A DNA stretch of 64,000 bases from Pseudomonas sp. RIT-PI-q (GTDB lineage: Bacteria; Pseudomonadota; Gammaproteobacteria; Pseudomonadales; Pseudomonadaceae), in assembly GCF_001297125.1 (NCBI RefSeq), contig NZ_LHPC01000046.1:78682-142681 (forward strand), written 5' to 3'. A program made the position numbers and the translations under genes. Within the stretch, counting starts at the first letter, position 1; each line of letters begins with the position of its first letter. A model generated the notes under the pieces. That model ran no database searches. It was given only the letters and a program-made list of their open reading frames with translations, and was not told the origin of the DNA. Positions 53,055 through 61,849 of this stretch are shown piece after piece.

Positions 53055-53824
53055 CAGGGCTTGATGCCGCGGTGCAGGGCGACGATGCCTGCGGTCATGT
53101 TGTGGTAGGTCACGCGGTCGAAACCGGCCTCGACCATCATCGACTTCAGGGTTTCCTGGTTCGGGTGCATGCGGATCGATTCGGCCAGGTAGCGATAGCT
53201 TTCCGAGTCGTTGGTGATCAGCTTGCCCATCAGCGGCATGAAGGCGAACGAGTAGGCGTCGTAGGCCTTGGACATCAGCGCGTTGGTCGGCTTGGAGAAT
53301 TCCAGCACCAGCAGGCGACCACCCGGTTTCAGCACGCGCAGCATCGAGCGCAGGGCGTCTTCTTTATGGGTGACGTTGCGCAGGCCGAAGGCGATGGTCA
53401 CGCAATCGAAATGGTTGTCCGGGAACGGCAGCTTTTCCGCATCGGCCTGGACGAACTCGACGTTGCCGGCCACACCCAGGTCCAGCAGGCGATCGCGACC
53501 GACCTTGAGCATGGACTCGTTGATGTCGGCCAACACCACCTGGCCGGTCGGGCCAACGAGGTGCGAGAATTTTTTGGTCAGGTCGCCGGTGCCGCCAGCG
53601 ATATCCAGCACGCGGTTACCGGTGCGCACGCCCGACAGTTCGATCGCGAAACGCTTCCACAGACGGTGCATGCCGCCCGACAGGAGGTCGTTCATCAAGT
53701 CGTACTTGGCGGCTACCGAGTGGAAAACCTCAGCGACTTTTTCCGCTTTTTGGCTTTCCGGAACGTTTTTGAAACCGAAGTGAGTGGTGGGTTCGGCATC
53801 GCTGCCTTTGCGCTGATCAGTCAT
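53054..53824 (-). CDS. ubiE: Demethylmenaquinone/2-polyprenyl-methoxybenzoquinol methyltransferase UbiE
   Basis: SAM-dependent C-methyltransferase of ubiquinone synthesis. The 256-residue protein has THFGFKNVPESQKAEKVAEV at the N-terminus, the ubiE signature YDLMNDLLSGGMHRLWK (about 42-58), SAM motif VLDIAGGTGDLTKKF (about 72-86), and the second signature RNVTHKEDALRSMLRVLKPG. The frame is open to 53962 but the family starts at 53824 (MTDQRKGSDAEPT). First gene of ubiEJB. Confidence 0.96.
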   Translation of the reverse strand: MTDQRKGSDAEPTTHFGFKNVPESQKAEKVAEVFHSVAAKYDLMNDLLSGGMHRLWKRFAIELSGVRTGNRVLDIAGGTGDLTKKFSHLVGPTGQVVLADINESMLKVGRDRLLDLGVAGNVEFVQADAEKLPFPDNHFDCVTIAFGLRNVTHKEDALRSMLRVLKPGGRLLVLEFSKPTNALMSKAYDAYSFAFMPLMGKLITNDSESYRYLAESIRMHPNQETLKSMMVEAGFDRVTYHNMTAGIVALHRGIKP

Positions 53825-53979
53825 ATCGCTGTCACCAGAAGAGAATGCGGGACATTCTAATCCCGGTGGCCTGCTTTGTCTTGGCAAGGCTGCAGGTAAG
53901 ATAGGCAACCACCGGGACGTTTTGCCGCAGCAGCGGTCAAGATGCTTCAGGAAAGTATTCATAAAGCAGGAGTCATTCG

Positions 53980-54255
53980 ATGGCCCGTATTAGTGTTGAG
54001 CGTGCCCACGGCCTGGGCAAGGAAGCGGCCCGCGAGAAGGCCGACCAGTTGGCGCAGAAACTGTCCGAGCAATATGGCCTGGAGCCGCAGTGGTCCGGCG
54101 ACACCCTGAACCTCAAGCGCTCGGGTGTGAAAGGCGCGGTGCAGGTCAGTGAAGATTCGATCCGCGTCGATGTGGAGTTGGGCCTGATGATGTCGGCCAT
54201 GAGCGGCATGATCAAAGCGGAAATCGAGAAGGCGCTGGATAAAGCGTTGGTGTGA
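53980..54255 (+). CDS. Polyhydroxyalkanoic acid system family protein
   Basis: A 91-residue protein of the PHA_gran_rgn family found beside PHA genes in pseudomonads; precise role unknown. It starts MARISVERAHGLGKEAAREK, has a central GDTLNLKRSGVKGAVQVSED strand region and a Met-rich MMSAMSGMIKAEIEKALDKA helix at the C-terminus. A GCAGGAGT site precedes the ATG. It is divergent from ubiE and upstream of phaI-phaF. Confidence 0.87.
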   Translation: MARISVERAHGLGKEAAREKADQLAQKLSEQYGLEPQWSGDTLNLKRSGVKGAVQVSEDSIRVDVELGLMMSAMSGMIKAEIEKALDKALV

Positions 54256-54261
54256 TGGCGG

Positions 54262-54357
54262 AAAGATCGCAGCCTCGTTGCACTCGACAGCTCCTACAGG
54301 ATGTACGCCACCACCCTCTGTAGGAGCTGTCGAGTGCAACGAGGCTGCGATCTTTTC
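54262..54357. repeat. Second-family palindromic repeat (GAGCTGTCGAGTGCAACGAG type)
   Basis: Two nearly perfect inverted 35-base arms (TGTAGGAGCTGTCGAGTGCA, then ACGAGGCTGCGATCTTT) separated by about 20 bases. Same family as 30602-30683, here in its fuller form. Confidence 0.92.
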
Positions 54358-54470
54358 CACCGATTCATGTCAGTTGTTAGGGTGCCGTTTCTAATTAATC
54401 TCACTACTTTGTGCCTGAGCCCGACACTTATCCGGGCAGTTCCTCAAACCTTCTGCGCGTGAGGTGCACC

Positions 54471-54893
54471 ATGGCCAAAGTTATTTTGAAGAAAAAAATC
54501 GACGCTTCGACAACGGCTCTGAGCGACGTCAAATCCTATGCCCGCAAGATCTGGCTGGCAGGCCTGGGTGCCTACGCCAAGGTCGGCCAAGAGGGCAGCG
54601 AGTACTTTCAAGAACTCGTAAAAGCGGGTCAAACAGTTGAAAGCAAAGGCAAAAAAGTCGTTGCCGAGAAGCTTGAAGCAGCGAATGCCGAGATCGATGA
54701 AGCCAAGAGTGAAGTGAGCACTTTCAAAGGCAAGGTCGAACTTCAACTCGACAAGGTCGAGAAGGCTTTTGACTCGCGTGTCGCAAGTACCTTGAATCGT
54801 ATCGGCATTCCGTCTAAACATGACGTTGAGACACTCTCTGTCAAGCTCGATGAGCTGACGGCATTGCTCGAACGCGTCGCGCGTAAATCTTAA
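54471..54893 (+). CDS. phaI: PHA granule phasin PhaI
   Basis: Small phasin coating PHA granules. The 140-residue protein starts MAKVILKKKIDASTT, has the phasin block YARKIWLAGLGAYAKVG (about 23-39), and a helical coiled-coil-prone remainder with the RVASTLNRIGIPSKHDVETL ending region. The frame is open from 54411, but 54471 gives the normal length and start with GAGGTGCACC ahead. phaF follows 10 bases later with a matching N-terminal domain. Confidence 0.94.
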   Translation: MAKVILKKKIDASTTALSDVKSYARKIWLAGLGAYAKVGQEGSEYFQELVKAGQTVESKGKKVVAEKLEAANAEIDEAKSEVSTFKGKVELQLDKVEKAFDSRVASTLNRIGIPSKHDVETLSVKLDELTALLERVARKS

Positions 54894-54903
54894 GGAGAAC
54901 GGG

Positions 54904-55743
54904 ATGGCTGGTAAAAAGACAACTGACAAAGAAGGCAGCTCGTGGATCGGGAAGGTCGAAGACTACTCCCGCAAAATCTGGCTGGCTGGTTTAGGCGTGT
55001 ACTCGAAGATCGACACTGACGGCAGCAAGCTCTTCGATACATTGGTCAAAGACGGCGAGAAAGCCGAGAAGCTCACCAAGAGTGCCGTGGGCAAGAAAGT
55101 TGATGCTGCCAAGGACTCTGCCACGTCGGCCAAGTCGCGTATCACTGGCGTGAAAGATCGTGCGCTGGGCAAGTGGGATGAGCTGGAAGGTGCTTTTGAC
55201 AAGCGCCTGAACAGCGCCATTTCGCGCCTGGGCGTTCCGAGCCGCAACGAAGTGAAAGCGCTGCACAGCAAGGTCGATACCCTGACCAAGCAAATCGAAA
55301 AACTCACCGGTGCCAAGGTTGCGCCTGTTGCGGCGAAAACTGCGGCGGCAAAACCTGCAGCTGCTAAAACCGCTGCCAAACCACTGGCCAAGGCTGCCGC
55401 TAAACCGGCTGCCAAACCAGCGGCCAAAACCGCAGCAGCCAAGCCTGCAGCAGCCAAGCCAGCGGCCAAACCGGTTGCGGCAAAAGCAGCGGCTAAGCCA
55501 GCAGCGAAACCTGCAGCTAAAACCGCAGCGGCCAAACCAGCAGCTAAACCTGCTGCAGCGAAAAAACCGGCCGTGAAAAAACCGGCAGCGCCGAAAGCCG
55601 CCGCGCCAAAACCAGCAGTGGCTGCCGCCAAACCGGCAACCCCGGTAGCGCCAGTCAGCACATCGAACTCTGCTGCCGCGCCGACCCCTGCTGTAACCCC
55701 GACTGCCGCGCCAGCTCCATCGACGCCAACCAGTCAGTCCTGA
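54904..55743 (+). CDS. phaF: PHA granule phasin PhaF with histone-like tail
   Basis: Phasin that binds PHA granules and, through its C-terminus, DNA, so that granules are shared out at division. The 279-residue protein has an N-terminal phasin domain (YSRKIWLAGLGVYSKID at about 19-35, LNSAISRLGVPSRNEVKAL at about 104-122). Its tail (about 140-260) is made of AAKPA-type Ala/Lys/Pro repeats like histone H1. The phasin domain is alignable with PhaI. Co-transcribed with phaI and ended by a terminator. Confidence 0.95.
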   Translation: MAGKKTTDKEGSSWIGKVEDYSRKIWLAGLGVYSKIDTDGSKLFDTLVKDGEKAEKLTKSAVGKKVDAAKDSATSAKSRITGVKDRALGKWDELEGAFDKRLNSAISRLGVPSRNEVKALHSKVDTLTKQIEKLTGAKVAPVAAKTAAAKPAAAKTAAKPLAKAAAKPAAKPAAKTAAAKPAAAKPAAKPVAAKAAAKPAAKPAAKTAAAKPAAKPAAAKKPAVKKPAAPKAAAPKPAVAAAKPATPVAPVSTSNSAAAPTPAVTPTAAPAPSTPTSQS

Positions 55744-55758
55744 TTTTCAGGGCTCAAG

Positions 55759-55793
55759 AAAACGCCCGGCCTGCAAAGGTCGGGCGTTTTTGT
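55759..55793 (+). terminator. Rho-independent terminator after phaF
   Basis: AACGCCCGGCC and GGTCGGGCGTT form a strong stem (one G-U pair) around a short CA-rich loop, followed by a T-run. Confidence 0.9.
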
Positions 55794-55823
55794 TTATGCA
55801 CGGTTCAATGAACGCCACAATCC

Positions 55824-55917
55824 CCTGTAGGAGCTGGCTTGCCAGCGAAAGGGCCCTCACATTCAACATTGATGTTGTGTGACAGTCCGCTTTCGCTGGC
55901 AAGCCAGCTCCTACAAA
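55824..55917. repeat. REP pair (REPIN), GAGCTGGCTTGCCAGCGA subtype
   Basis: Perfect inverted copies between the convergent phaF and phaD genes. Confidence 0.92.
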
Positions 55918-55920
55918 GGG

Positions 55921-56541
55921 TTATTCGTGTTCTTCGAGGTACTGCATCGCCATCTGCTCGGTCGCCGCCTTGATCGGCGGCAACAGGTGCGGCGCGACCA
56001 GCATCATGATCTGGTACACCACCAACCTCACCTCGCCTTCACGATCAAGAATCCGCTGATAGTCCAGCGAGAACAGCAGTGTCATGGTGATCTGTTCCAC
56101 CAGTTGACCCAATGCCTGGGTGTCACTGACCAATTGCCCCTGAGCCTTCAATCGCGCCAGTAACGAAGCCAGCGTGCGCTTTAACGCGTTCAGCAGGTTG
56201 CGAATACCCTTCGCCAGTTTCGGCAGACGCCCGGCGAGGTTCGACAGGTCCTGGAACAGAAACCGGTAGTGGGCCAGGCGCTCGACGATCAAATGCAGGA
56301 ACAACCAGTAATCTTCCGGCGCCAGTTCGACATCAGCCGGTGGGTCGAGCAGGGGGGCCAGTTCGGCCTGGAAGCGTTCGAACAGCCCGAGAATCAGCGG
56401 TTCCTTGCCGTGGAAGTGGTAGTAGAGGTTGCCCGGGCTGATGCCCATTTCGTTGGCAACTTCCATGGTGGAGACGTTCGGTTCGCCCTTCTGATTGAAC
56501 AACTGCAGGGCACATTCGAGGATCCGGTCGCGGGTTTTCAT
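55921..56541 (-). CDS. phaD: TetR-family regulator PhaD
   Basis: A TetR-like regulator of 206 residues that activates pha genes in pseudomonads in response to a PHA-derived ligand. The helix-turn-helix is at about 18-48 (FNQKGEPNVSTMEVANEMGI, then SPGNLYYHFHGKE), followed by a helical ligand domain. It lies at the end of phaC1-phaZ-phaC2-phaD on the minus strand, converging on phaF. A REP pair separates it from phaC2. Confidence 0.92.
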   Translation of the reverse strand: MKTRDRILECALQLFNQKGEPNVSTMEVANEMGISPGNLYYHFHGKEPLILGLFERFQAELAPLLDPPADVELAPEDYWLFLHLIVERLAHYRFLFQDLSNLAGRLPKLAKGIRNLLNALKRTLASLLARLKAQGQLVSDTQALGQLVEQITMTLLFSLDYQRILDREGEVRLVVYQIMMLVAPHLLPPIKAATEQMAMQYLEEHE

Positions 56542-56570
56542 CCAGTCTTCTTAATGATCAGGCCAGGCCA

Positions 56571-56675
56571 ACCTGTGGGAGCGAGCCTGCTCGCGATGGA
56601 CATCCAGGCTGCGCGGGTAATCAGGCCGCCCGCGTAATCGTTAACGGCCATCGCGAGCAGGCTCGCTCCTACAGG
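56571..56675. repeat. REP pair (REPIN), GAGCGAGCCTGCTCGCGA subtype
   Basis: Inverted copies with stem GCGAGC/GCTCGC and a CT loop instead of TT, between phaC2 and phaD. Confidence 0.9.
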
Positions 56676-56696
56676 GTTGGATGCGGCGTTCAAGGT

Positions 56697-58379
56697 TCAG
56701 CGCACACGCACGTACGTACCGGGTGCAGCTTCCATCGGTGGATAGTTCTGGTTGCCGAGGGCCATGTGGGTTTCTTTTTTCGCGCCTGAACGTGCTTGAA
56801 TCCAGACCAGCCATTCGGTCCACCAACTGCCGTCGGTTTGCTTGGCGTCGTAATACCAGGCCCGTGGGTCGCTGCTCAGTTTGGTGCTTTCGACATAGTT
56901 GGCCTTCGGGTTTGAGGGCGGGTTGAGAATGCTCTGCACATGGCCGCTGTTGGACAGCACGAAGCGTCGCTCGCCGCCCAGCAGCAGCGTCGAGCGATAC
57001 ACCGCGTCCCACGGGGTGATGTGGTCGTTGATGCCGGCCACGCTGAAGCTGTCGACCGTGACTTTCTGCAAGTCGATCGGCGTGCCGCACACTTCAAGGC
57101 CGCCCGGGTGACTCAGCGGGTTGTGCTTGAAGAAGTCCAGCAAGTCGCCATGCAAGGCTGCCGGCAGGCGTGTGTTGTCGTTGTTCCAGTAGAGAATGTC
57201 GAACGCCGGCGGCTCCTTGCCCAACAGGTAGTTGTTGACGAAGTAGCTCCAGATCAAATCGTTGGGGCGCATCCAGGCGAAGACCTTGGCCATGTCGCGA
57301 CCGTCCAGTACGCCCTTCTGATAGGAGCGACGCTTGGCCGCTTCGAGGGTCTGTTCGTCGGCGAAGAGGGTCGCCGGCGTGTCCATCTGACTGTCGAGCA
57401 GGCTTACCAGATAGGTGGCGCTGGAGACGCGACGCAGTTGCCGCTTCGCCTGCAAATGCCCTTGCAGCGCGGCAATGGTCAGCCCGCCAGCGCAGGCGCC
57501 CATCAGGTTGACCTCGCGGGCACCGGTAATTGCCCGGCAGACATTCATCGCTTCTTCTACGGCTTCAACGTAGGTCGACAGCCCCCATTCGCGATGCCGC
57601 ACATCCGGATTGCGCCAGCTGATCATGAAGGTTTGCAGGCCGTTCTTCAGGGCGAACTGGACGAAGCTGTTGTGTGGGCTCAGGTCGAAAATGTAGTACT
57701 TGTTGATCTGTGGCGGCACCACCAGCAGCGGTTTCGAATACTGCGTCTCGCTCATCGGCTTGTACTGGATCAGCTCCAGCAGCTCGTTGCGAAACACCAC
57801 CGAACCGGTGGTGGTGGCGACCGTTTTACCGACTTCGAAAGCTTGTTTGGTGACTTGTCTGGGCAGGCCGTCGTTGTGCAGGAGGTCGTCGACCAGGTGG
57901 CTGATACCGCGCACCAGGCTGTTGCCGCCGGAATTGAAGATCTCCTTGATCGCCAGCGGATTGAGCAGGCTGTTGGACGGCGCCATGGCGTCGTTGAGCA
58001 AGGCGAATGCGAAGTGGGCGCGGGCGCGATCGTCCGGGCTCATGTTGCTCTCGTCGATCCAGTGTTTGACCTGCTTCTGCCAGCTCAGGTAGGCCTGCAA
58101 ACTGCGGCGATAGAACGGGTTGAGGCTCCACGCCGGATCGGCAAAACGACTGTCCTGCGGATTGGTCGGGTGCAGGGTTTCACCCAACAGCACGCGCCCC
58201 AGTTGACCGCCCAGCTTCAAGGCGTGTCGGGCGGTGTGCACCGGGTTGCGCAAACCATGGGCTGCCACGCTGCGCAGGGTCGAAAACAGATCCCGGCCGC
58301 GCAGGCCGGTAATCGCACTCTGCGCGTTGATGAACGCGGCGGGAGTGGGCAAAAAGTCCCTCGCTGGTTTTTCGCGCAT
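56697..58379 (-). CDS. phaC2: Medium-chain PHA synthase 2
   Basis: Class II PHA polymerase that joins 3-hydroxyacyl-CoA units of 6-14 carbons. The 560-residue protein has the lipase-like box GACAGG with the catalytic Cys (about 297), the catalytic Asp in AGINDHITPWDAV and His in SNSGHVQSILNPP (about 480). The N-terminus and EVNLMGA region are family-typical. The start at 58379 has GGAGTG ahead. Paralogous to phaC1 across the full length. Confidence 0.96.
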   Translation of the reverse strand: MREKPARDFLPTPAAFINAQSAITGLRGRDLFSTLRSVAAHGLRNPVHTARHALKLGGQLGRVLLGETLHPTNPQDSRFADPAWSLNPFYRRSLQAYLSWQKQVKHWIDESNMSPDDRARAHFAFALLNDAMAPSNSLLNPLAIKEIFNSGGNSLVRGISHLVDDLLHNDGLPRQVTKQAFEVGKTVATTTGSVVFRNELLELIQYKPMSETQYSKPLLVVPPQINKYYIFDLSPHNSFVQFALKNGLQTFMISWRNPDVRHREWGLSTYVEAVEEAMNVCRAITGAREVNLMGACAGGLTIAALQGHLQAKRQLRRVSSATYLVSLLDSQMDTPATLFADEQTLEAAKRRSYQKGVLDGRDMAKVFAWMRPNDLIWSYFVNNYLLGKEPPAFDILYWNNDNTRLPAALHGDLLDFFKHNPLSHPGGLEVCGTPIDLQKVTVDSFSVAGINDHITPWDAVYRSTLLLGGERRFVLSNSGHVQSILNPPSNPKANYVESTKLSSDPRAWYYDAKQTDGSWWTEWLVWIQARSGAKKETHMALGNQNYPPMEAAPGTYVRVR

Positions 58380-58509
58380 GAATCAACACTCCTTCGTCTT
58401 CAGGCCAAATACAGATACACCGAACCAGAACACCATAGACGCTGTTACGGGTTGTTGCGCGGCGCGGCGTCCTGCCGACCCCTTTCCATAAACAAAAAAT
58501 CGGGGCCGG

Positions 58510-59364
58510 TCAGCCACCCAATGGCGCCGGGTGCGGGTGCATCACTGCACGCTGCCGCTCTTCCTCAAGGAATTTCATGATGATCGGTGCCACCGCTTCG
58601 GCCCGGGTAATCAGGAACAGATGCCCGTCATCGATGATGTGCAACTGGGCATTGGGGATTCGCCAGGCGAGCAAGCGCATATTGACCAGCGGGATCAGCG
58701 GATCGTCGTCGCCGGCCAGCACCAGGGTCGGCTGGTGAATCTTGTGCAGCCAGTGAATGCTGGTCCAGCCGAGACCGGCGAACAGCTGCCAGTAGTAACC
58801 GAGCTTGCCTGCCGAACGGACTTTCGCCGCATGGCTGGCGGCCAAGGTGGGATCGCGGCGGAACGCGCCGCCGTAAATCATCGGCGCAATGCGGATCACA
58901 TGCGACGGCTGGATATAGCGCCGCGGACTGGCCATCATCCACAGCACTTTGGGTTTGCCCGGCACCATCACTGCGCCAGCCGCCGTGGCCGCCAGCACGA
59001 GTTTCTTGCAGCGCTCGGGATAGTCATACGCGAACTGCTGGGCGAGGGCGCCACCCCAGGACACGCCGATCACGTTGACTTGCCCGTAGTCGAGATAATC
59101 AAGCATCCGCGCCGTGAGTTTCGCCAGGCCCGGAAAACGGTACGGCCGATTTGGCGTCGACGAGCCGCCGACACCGGGTACGTCGAAAGCGATGACTTCC
59201 AGGTCCGGGTCCAGCGCCGCGACGAACGGAAACACCAGCTCCAGGTTGGCGCCGATGCCGTTGAAAATCAGCAAGGGCGTCAAGTGAGGCTTGCCGGGGC
59301 GTACCGCCGTGCGGAGGGTCTGGCCATCCAGGTCGACGGTACGAAATATGAACGGTTGCGGCAT
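58510..59364 (-). CDS. phaZ: Intracellular PHA depolymerase
   Basis: Breaks down stored medium-chain PHA to 3-hydroxy acids inside the granule. The 284-residue alpha/beta hydrolase has the lipase box GVSWGGALAQQFA (Ser about 102), an aspartate in LAGDDDPLIPLVN and the final His in IDDGHLFLITRAE (about 248). It sits between phaC1 and phaC2 as in all pseudomonad clusters; 135 bases separate it from phaC1. No signal peptide, which agrees with an intracellular granule enzyme. Confidence 0.95.
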   Translation of the reverse strand: MPQPFIFRTVDLDGQTLRTAVRPGKPHLTPLLIFNGIGANLELVFPFVAALDPDLEVIAFDVPGVGGSSTPNRPYRFPGLAKLTARMLDYLDYGQVNVIGVSWGGALAQQFAYDYPERCKKLVLAATAAGAVMVPGKPKVLWMMASPRRYIQPSHVIRIAPMIYGGAFRRDPTLAASHAAKVRSAGKLGYYWQLFAGLGWTSIHWLHKIHQPTLVLAGDDDPLIPLVNMRLLAWRIPNAQLHIIDDGHLFLITRAEAVAPIIMKFLEEERQRAVMHPHPAPLGG

Positions 59365-59397
59365 GCTTCAAGCCCTGTGGGTAGATCGGCCCCCATT

Positions 59398-59487
59398 CTG
59401 TAGGAGCCGGCTTGCCGGCGATGGCATCACTGCTGTGTAACGGTGAAACCGCGGTGATGCAATCGCCAGCAAGCCGGCTCCTACAGG
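59398..59487. repeat. REP pair (REPIN), GAGCCGGCTTGCCGGCGA subtype
   Basis: The left copy has the perfect GCCGGC/GCCGGC stem; the right copy has GCCGGC/GCTGGC (a G-U pair). Between phaC1 and phaZ. Confidence 0.9.
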
Positions 59488-59499
59488 TCGGGGGTCATT

Positions 59500-61179
59500 T
59501 TAGCGTTCGTGTACGTAGGTGCCCGGTGCAGCTTCACCGGCTGGATACGCCTTGCTGCCCAGCGTGGTCGGGGACTTCTTCAGCTTGCCCGAACGCTCGG
59601 CCTGCCATGCCTGCCAGTGCAGCCACCAGGAGTCGGTGTGCTTGGTGGAGTTTTCTTGCCACTCCTCGGCCTTGACCGGCATTTCGGTGCTGGTCATGTA
59701 GCGCGATTTCGGATTGCCCGGCGGGTTCAGAATGCTCTGGATATGCCCGCTGCTGGACAGCACGAATTCGACCTTGCCACCGAACAGTTGCGCCGACTTG
59801 TAGCAAGACTTCCACGGCGTGATGTGGTCGTTGGTGCCGGCCAGGGAGAAGATGTCGGCAGTGACCTGCTTCAGGTCGATTGGCGTGCCGCACACTTCCA
59901 GTGCATTGGGGCGGATCAGTGGGTTGCTTTTGAACATTTCGATCAGGTCGCCGTGGAAGGCGGCAGGCAACCGTGTGGTGTCGTTGTTCCAGAACAGGAT
60001 GTCGAAAACCGGCGGCTCGTTGCCGAGCAGGTAGTTGTTGACCCAATAGTTCCAGATCAGGTCGTTGGGGCGCATCCAGGCAAAAACTTTCGCCATGTCG
60101 CGGCCTTCCAGCACACCGGCCTGATAGGAATGGCGCTTGGCGGATTCGAGGGTCTGCTCGTCGACGAACAGGGCCACGTCGCTGTCCAGGGTGGTGTCCA
60201 GCACGCTGACCAGCAGAGTGAGGGCGTTGACCTTCTTATCGCCGATCGCAGCGTAGTGGCCCAACAGAGCGGTGCAGGTGATGCCGCCGGAGCAGGCGCC
60301 GAGCATGTTCACGTCTTTACTGCCGGTGATCGCCATGACCACGTCGACCGCTTCCTTGAGCGCTTCGATGTAGGTCGACAGGCCCCACTCGCGCTGTTCC
60401 TTGGTCGGGTTGCGCCAGCTGACGATGAACGTCTGCACGTTATTGCGCAGGCAGAATCGCGCCAGGCTCTTGTCCGGGCTCAGGTCGAATACGTAGAACT
60501 TGTTGATCTGCGGCGGCACCACCAGCAGTGGGCGCTCGTGCACCTGTTCGGTGCTCGGCCGGTACTGGATCAGCTCCAGCACGTCGTTGCGGAAAACCAC
60601 CGCGCCTTCGGTCACGCCCAGGCTCTTGCCCACCTCGAACGCGCCCATGTTGACCTGGCTCGGCATGCCGCCGTTGTGCACCAGGTCCTTGGCCAGATGC
60701 GAGAGGCCATCGAGCAGGCTTTTGCCACCGGTTTCGAAGAAGCGTTTGACCGCCGCCGGGTTGGCCGCACTGTTGGTCGGCGCCATGGCTTCGGTCATGA
60801 GGTTGATCACGAAATGCCCGCGACTGACATCCTTGGGCGGCAGATTACTGTCGTCGATCCAGTCGTGGAGCTCCTTGCGCCACGCCAGGTAAGTTTGCAA
60901 ATAACGTTTGTAGAGCGGGTTCTGGCTCCAGGCCGGATCGGCAAAACGACGGTCATCGCTTGTCGGTTGAAGCTCGGATTTTCCGAACAACACATTCTTC
61001 AGTTCAAGACCGAAATGAGCGACATGCTTGGCGCTGTGAATCGGTTGCCTGATGGCCTGCCTCAGCACCATACGAGCGGAAGCCAGTAGATCTTTTCCAC
61101 GCAGCCCAACGACAGGATTCAGCCCCAAGGTGTTTTCCGAGGCTTGATACTTCAAGTCATCGTTATTCTTGTTACTCAT
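59500..61179 (-). CDS. phaC1: Medium-chain PHA synthase 1
   Basis: First class II PHA polymerase and first gene of the operon. The 559-residue length equals that of P. oleovorans PhaC1, so the catalytic Cys296 is in LGACSGGITC, Asp451 in AGTNDHITPW and His479 in SSGHIQSILNPP; Ser477 and Gln481, positions known to affect substrate length, are present. The ATG at 61179 has GGAGCG ahead and a sigma-54-like promoter about 45 bases upstream. Confidence 0.97.
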   Translation of the reverse strand: MSNKNNDDLKYQASENTLGLNPVVGLRGKDLLASARMVLRQAIRQPIHSAKHVAHFGLELKNVLFGKSELQPTSDDRRFADPAWSQNPLYKRYLQTYLAWRKELHDWIDDSNLPPKDVSRGHFVINLMTEAMAPTNSAANPAAVKRFFETGGKSLLDGLSHLAKDLVHNGGMPSQVNMGAFEVGKSLGVTEGAVVFRNDVLELIQYRPSTEQVHERPLLVVPPQINKFYVFDLSPDKSLARFCLRNNVQTFIVSWRNPTKEQREWGLSTYIEALKEAVDVVMAITGSKDVNMLGACSGGITCTALLGHYAAIGDKKVNALTLLVSVLDTTLDSDVALFVDEQTLESAKRHSYQAGVLEGRDMAKVFAWMRPNDLIWNYWVNNYLLGNEPPVFDILFWNNDTTRLPAAFHGDLIEMFKSNPLIRPNALEVCGTPIDLKQVTADIFSLAGTNDHITPWKSCYKSAQLFGGKVEFVLSSSGHIQSILNPPGNPKSRYMTSTEMPVKAEEWQENSTKHTDSWWLHWQAWQAERSGKLKKSPTTLGSKAYPAGEAAPGTYVHER

Positions 61180-61222
61180 CTACGACGCTCCATTGTCCTG
61201 AGACGAGTACCGGGTCCAACTG

Positions 61223-61238
61223 TGCAGTCACACAGCCA
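61223..61238 (-). promoter_or_regulatory. Possible sigma-54 promoter of phaC1
   Basis: On the minus strand TGGCTGTGTGACTGCA keeps the key GG and GC with correct spacing and TGCA at -12, 44 bases upstream of phaC1. A sigma-54 promoter before phaC1 has been proposed for P. aeruginosa. The middle of the -24 box is a poor match. Confidence 0.4.
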
Positions 61239-61435
61239 ATGCCAGGTACTACAACTCGGGTGACCGTTAATTCTGCATCGCTGCTTTTATGGCAGAGAGC
61301 ACTGCAGGGAACTTGCCAGTTCCATTGGTTACCCGAGTTTAATTTTTTTCGCAAGCAGGCCAATCAATAGCCCTGAAGCGGAGCATTCAAACAGATGGAA
61401 TTAGAAAATGCCCTCTAATGAGCAAGAGGGCCGGA

Positions 61436-61813
61436 TTAGAGCATCAGCTTGACGACAGATTCGTTCGGGTCGCGGGTTTTTCCGGCGGCTTTGAGCTCGG
61501 CAAGATAATCGTTCCACAGGTCCTCTTGGCGCACGCCCAACTGGTACAGATATTCCCAGGTGAACAGGCCGCTGTCGTGGCCGTCGTCGAAGGTCAATTT
61601 CAGTGCGTACTGACCGGCCGGTTCGACCTTGGTCAGGCCTACGCCGATCTTGCCAAATTGCAGGATAGGTTTGCCGTGGCCCTGGACCTCGGCGGAAGGA
61701 GAGTGCACGCGCAGGAACTCGGCGGGCAGGTGATGCTCTTCGCCGGACGCGTATTTCAGCGACAGGGTTTTCGAGGCTTTGTGCAGTTTGATGTCGGTGG
61801 GGAGTTGGGTCAT
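61436..61813 (-). CDS. DUF971 family protein
   Basis: A 125-residue protein of the DUF971 (gamma-butyrobetaine hydroxylase-like N-terminal) family, often beside hslVU in pseudomonads. It has the characteristic LPTDIKLHKASKTLSLKYAS start, LPAEFLRVHSPSAEVQGHG (about 29-47) and FDDGHDSGLFTWEYLYQLG (about 75-93), where the His and Trp are conserved. No cysteine ligands are seen. Function unknown; a role with iron-sulfur protein maturation has been suggested for relatives. Single gene between REP and phaC1. Confidence 0.87.
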   Translation of the reverse strand: MTQLPTDIKLHKASKTLSLKYASGEEHHLPAEFLRVHSPSAEVQGHGKPILQFGKIGVGLTKVEPAGQYALKLTFDDGHDSGLFTWEYLYQLGVRQEDLWNDYLAELKAAGKTRDPNESVVKLML

Positions 61814-61849
61814 GGCCGGATGTCCGTCTGTAGGAGATCGTGGCTCAAC

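Noticed and set aside
55320..55690. Low-complexity DNA repeats near 55.5 kb as a satellite or mobile element
   Set aside because: They are the coding sequence of the Ala/Lys/Pro tail of PhaF with varied synonymous codons.
58470..58510. A GACCCC / GGGGCC inverted pair with an A/T-rich loop between phaZ and phaC2 as terminator
   Set aside because: The stem is imperfect and the T-run lies in the loop, not after the stem; such a stop would also split the pha operon.
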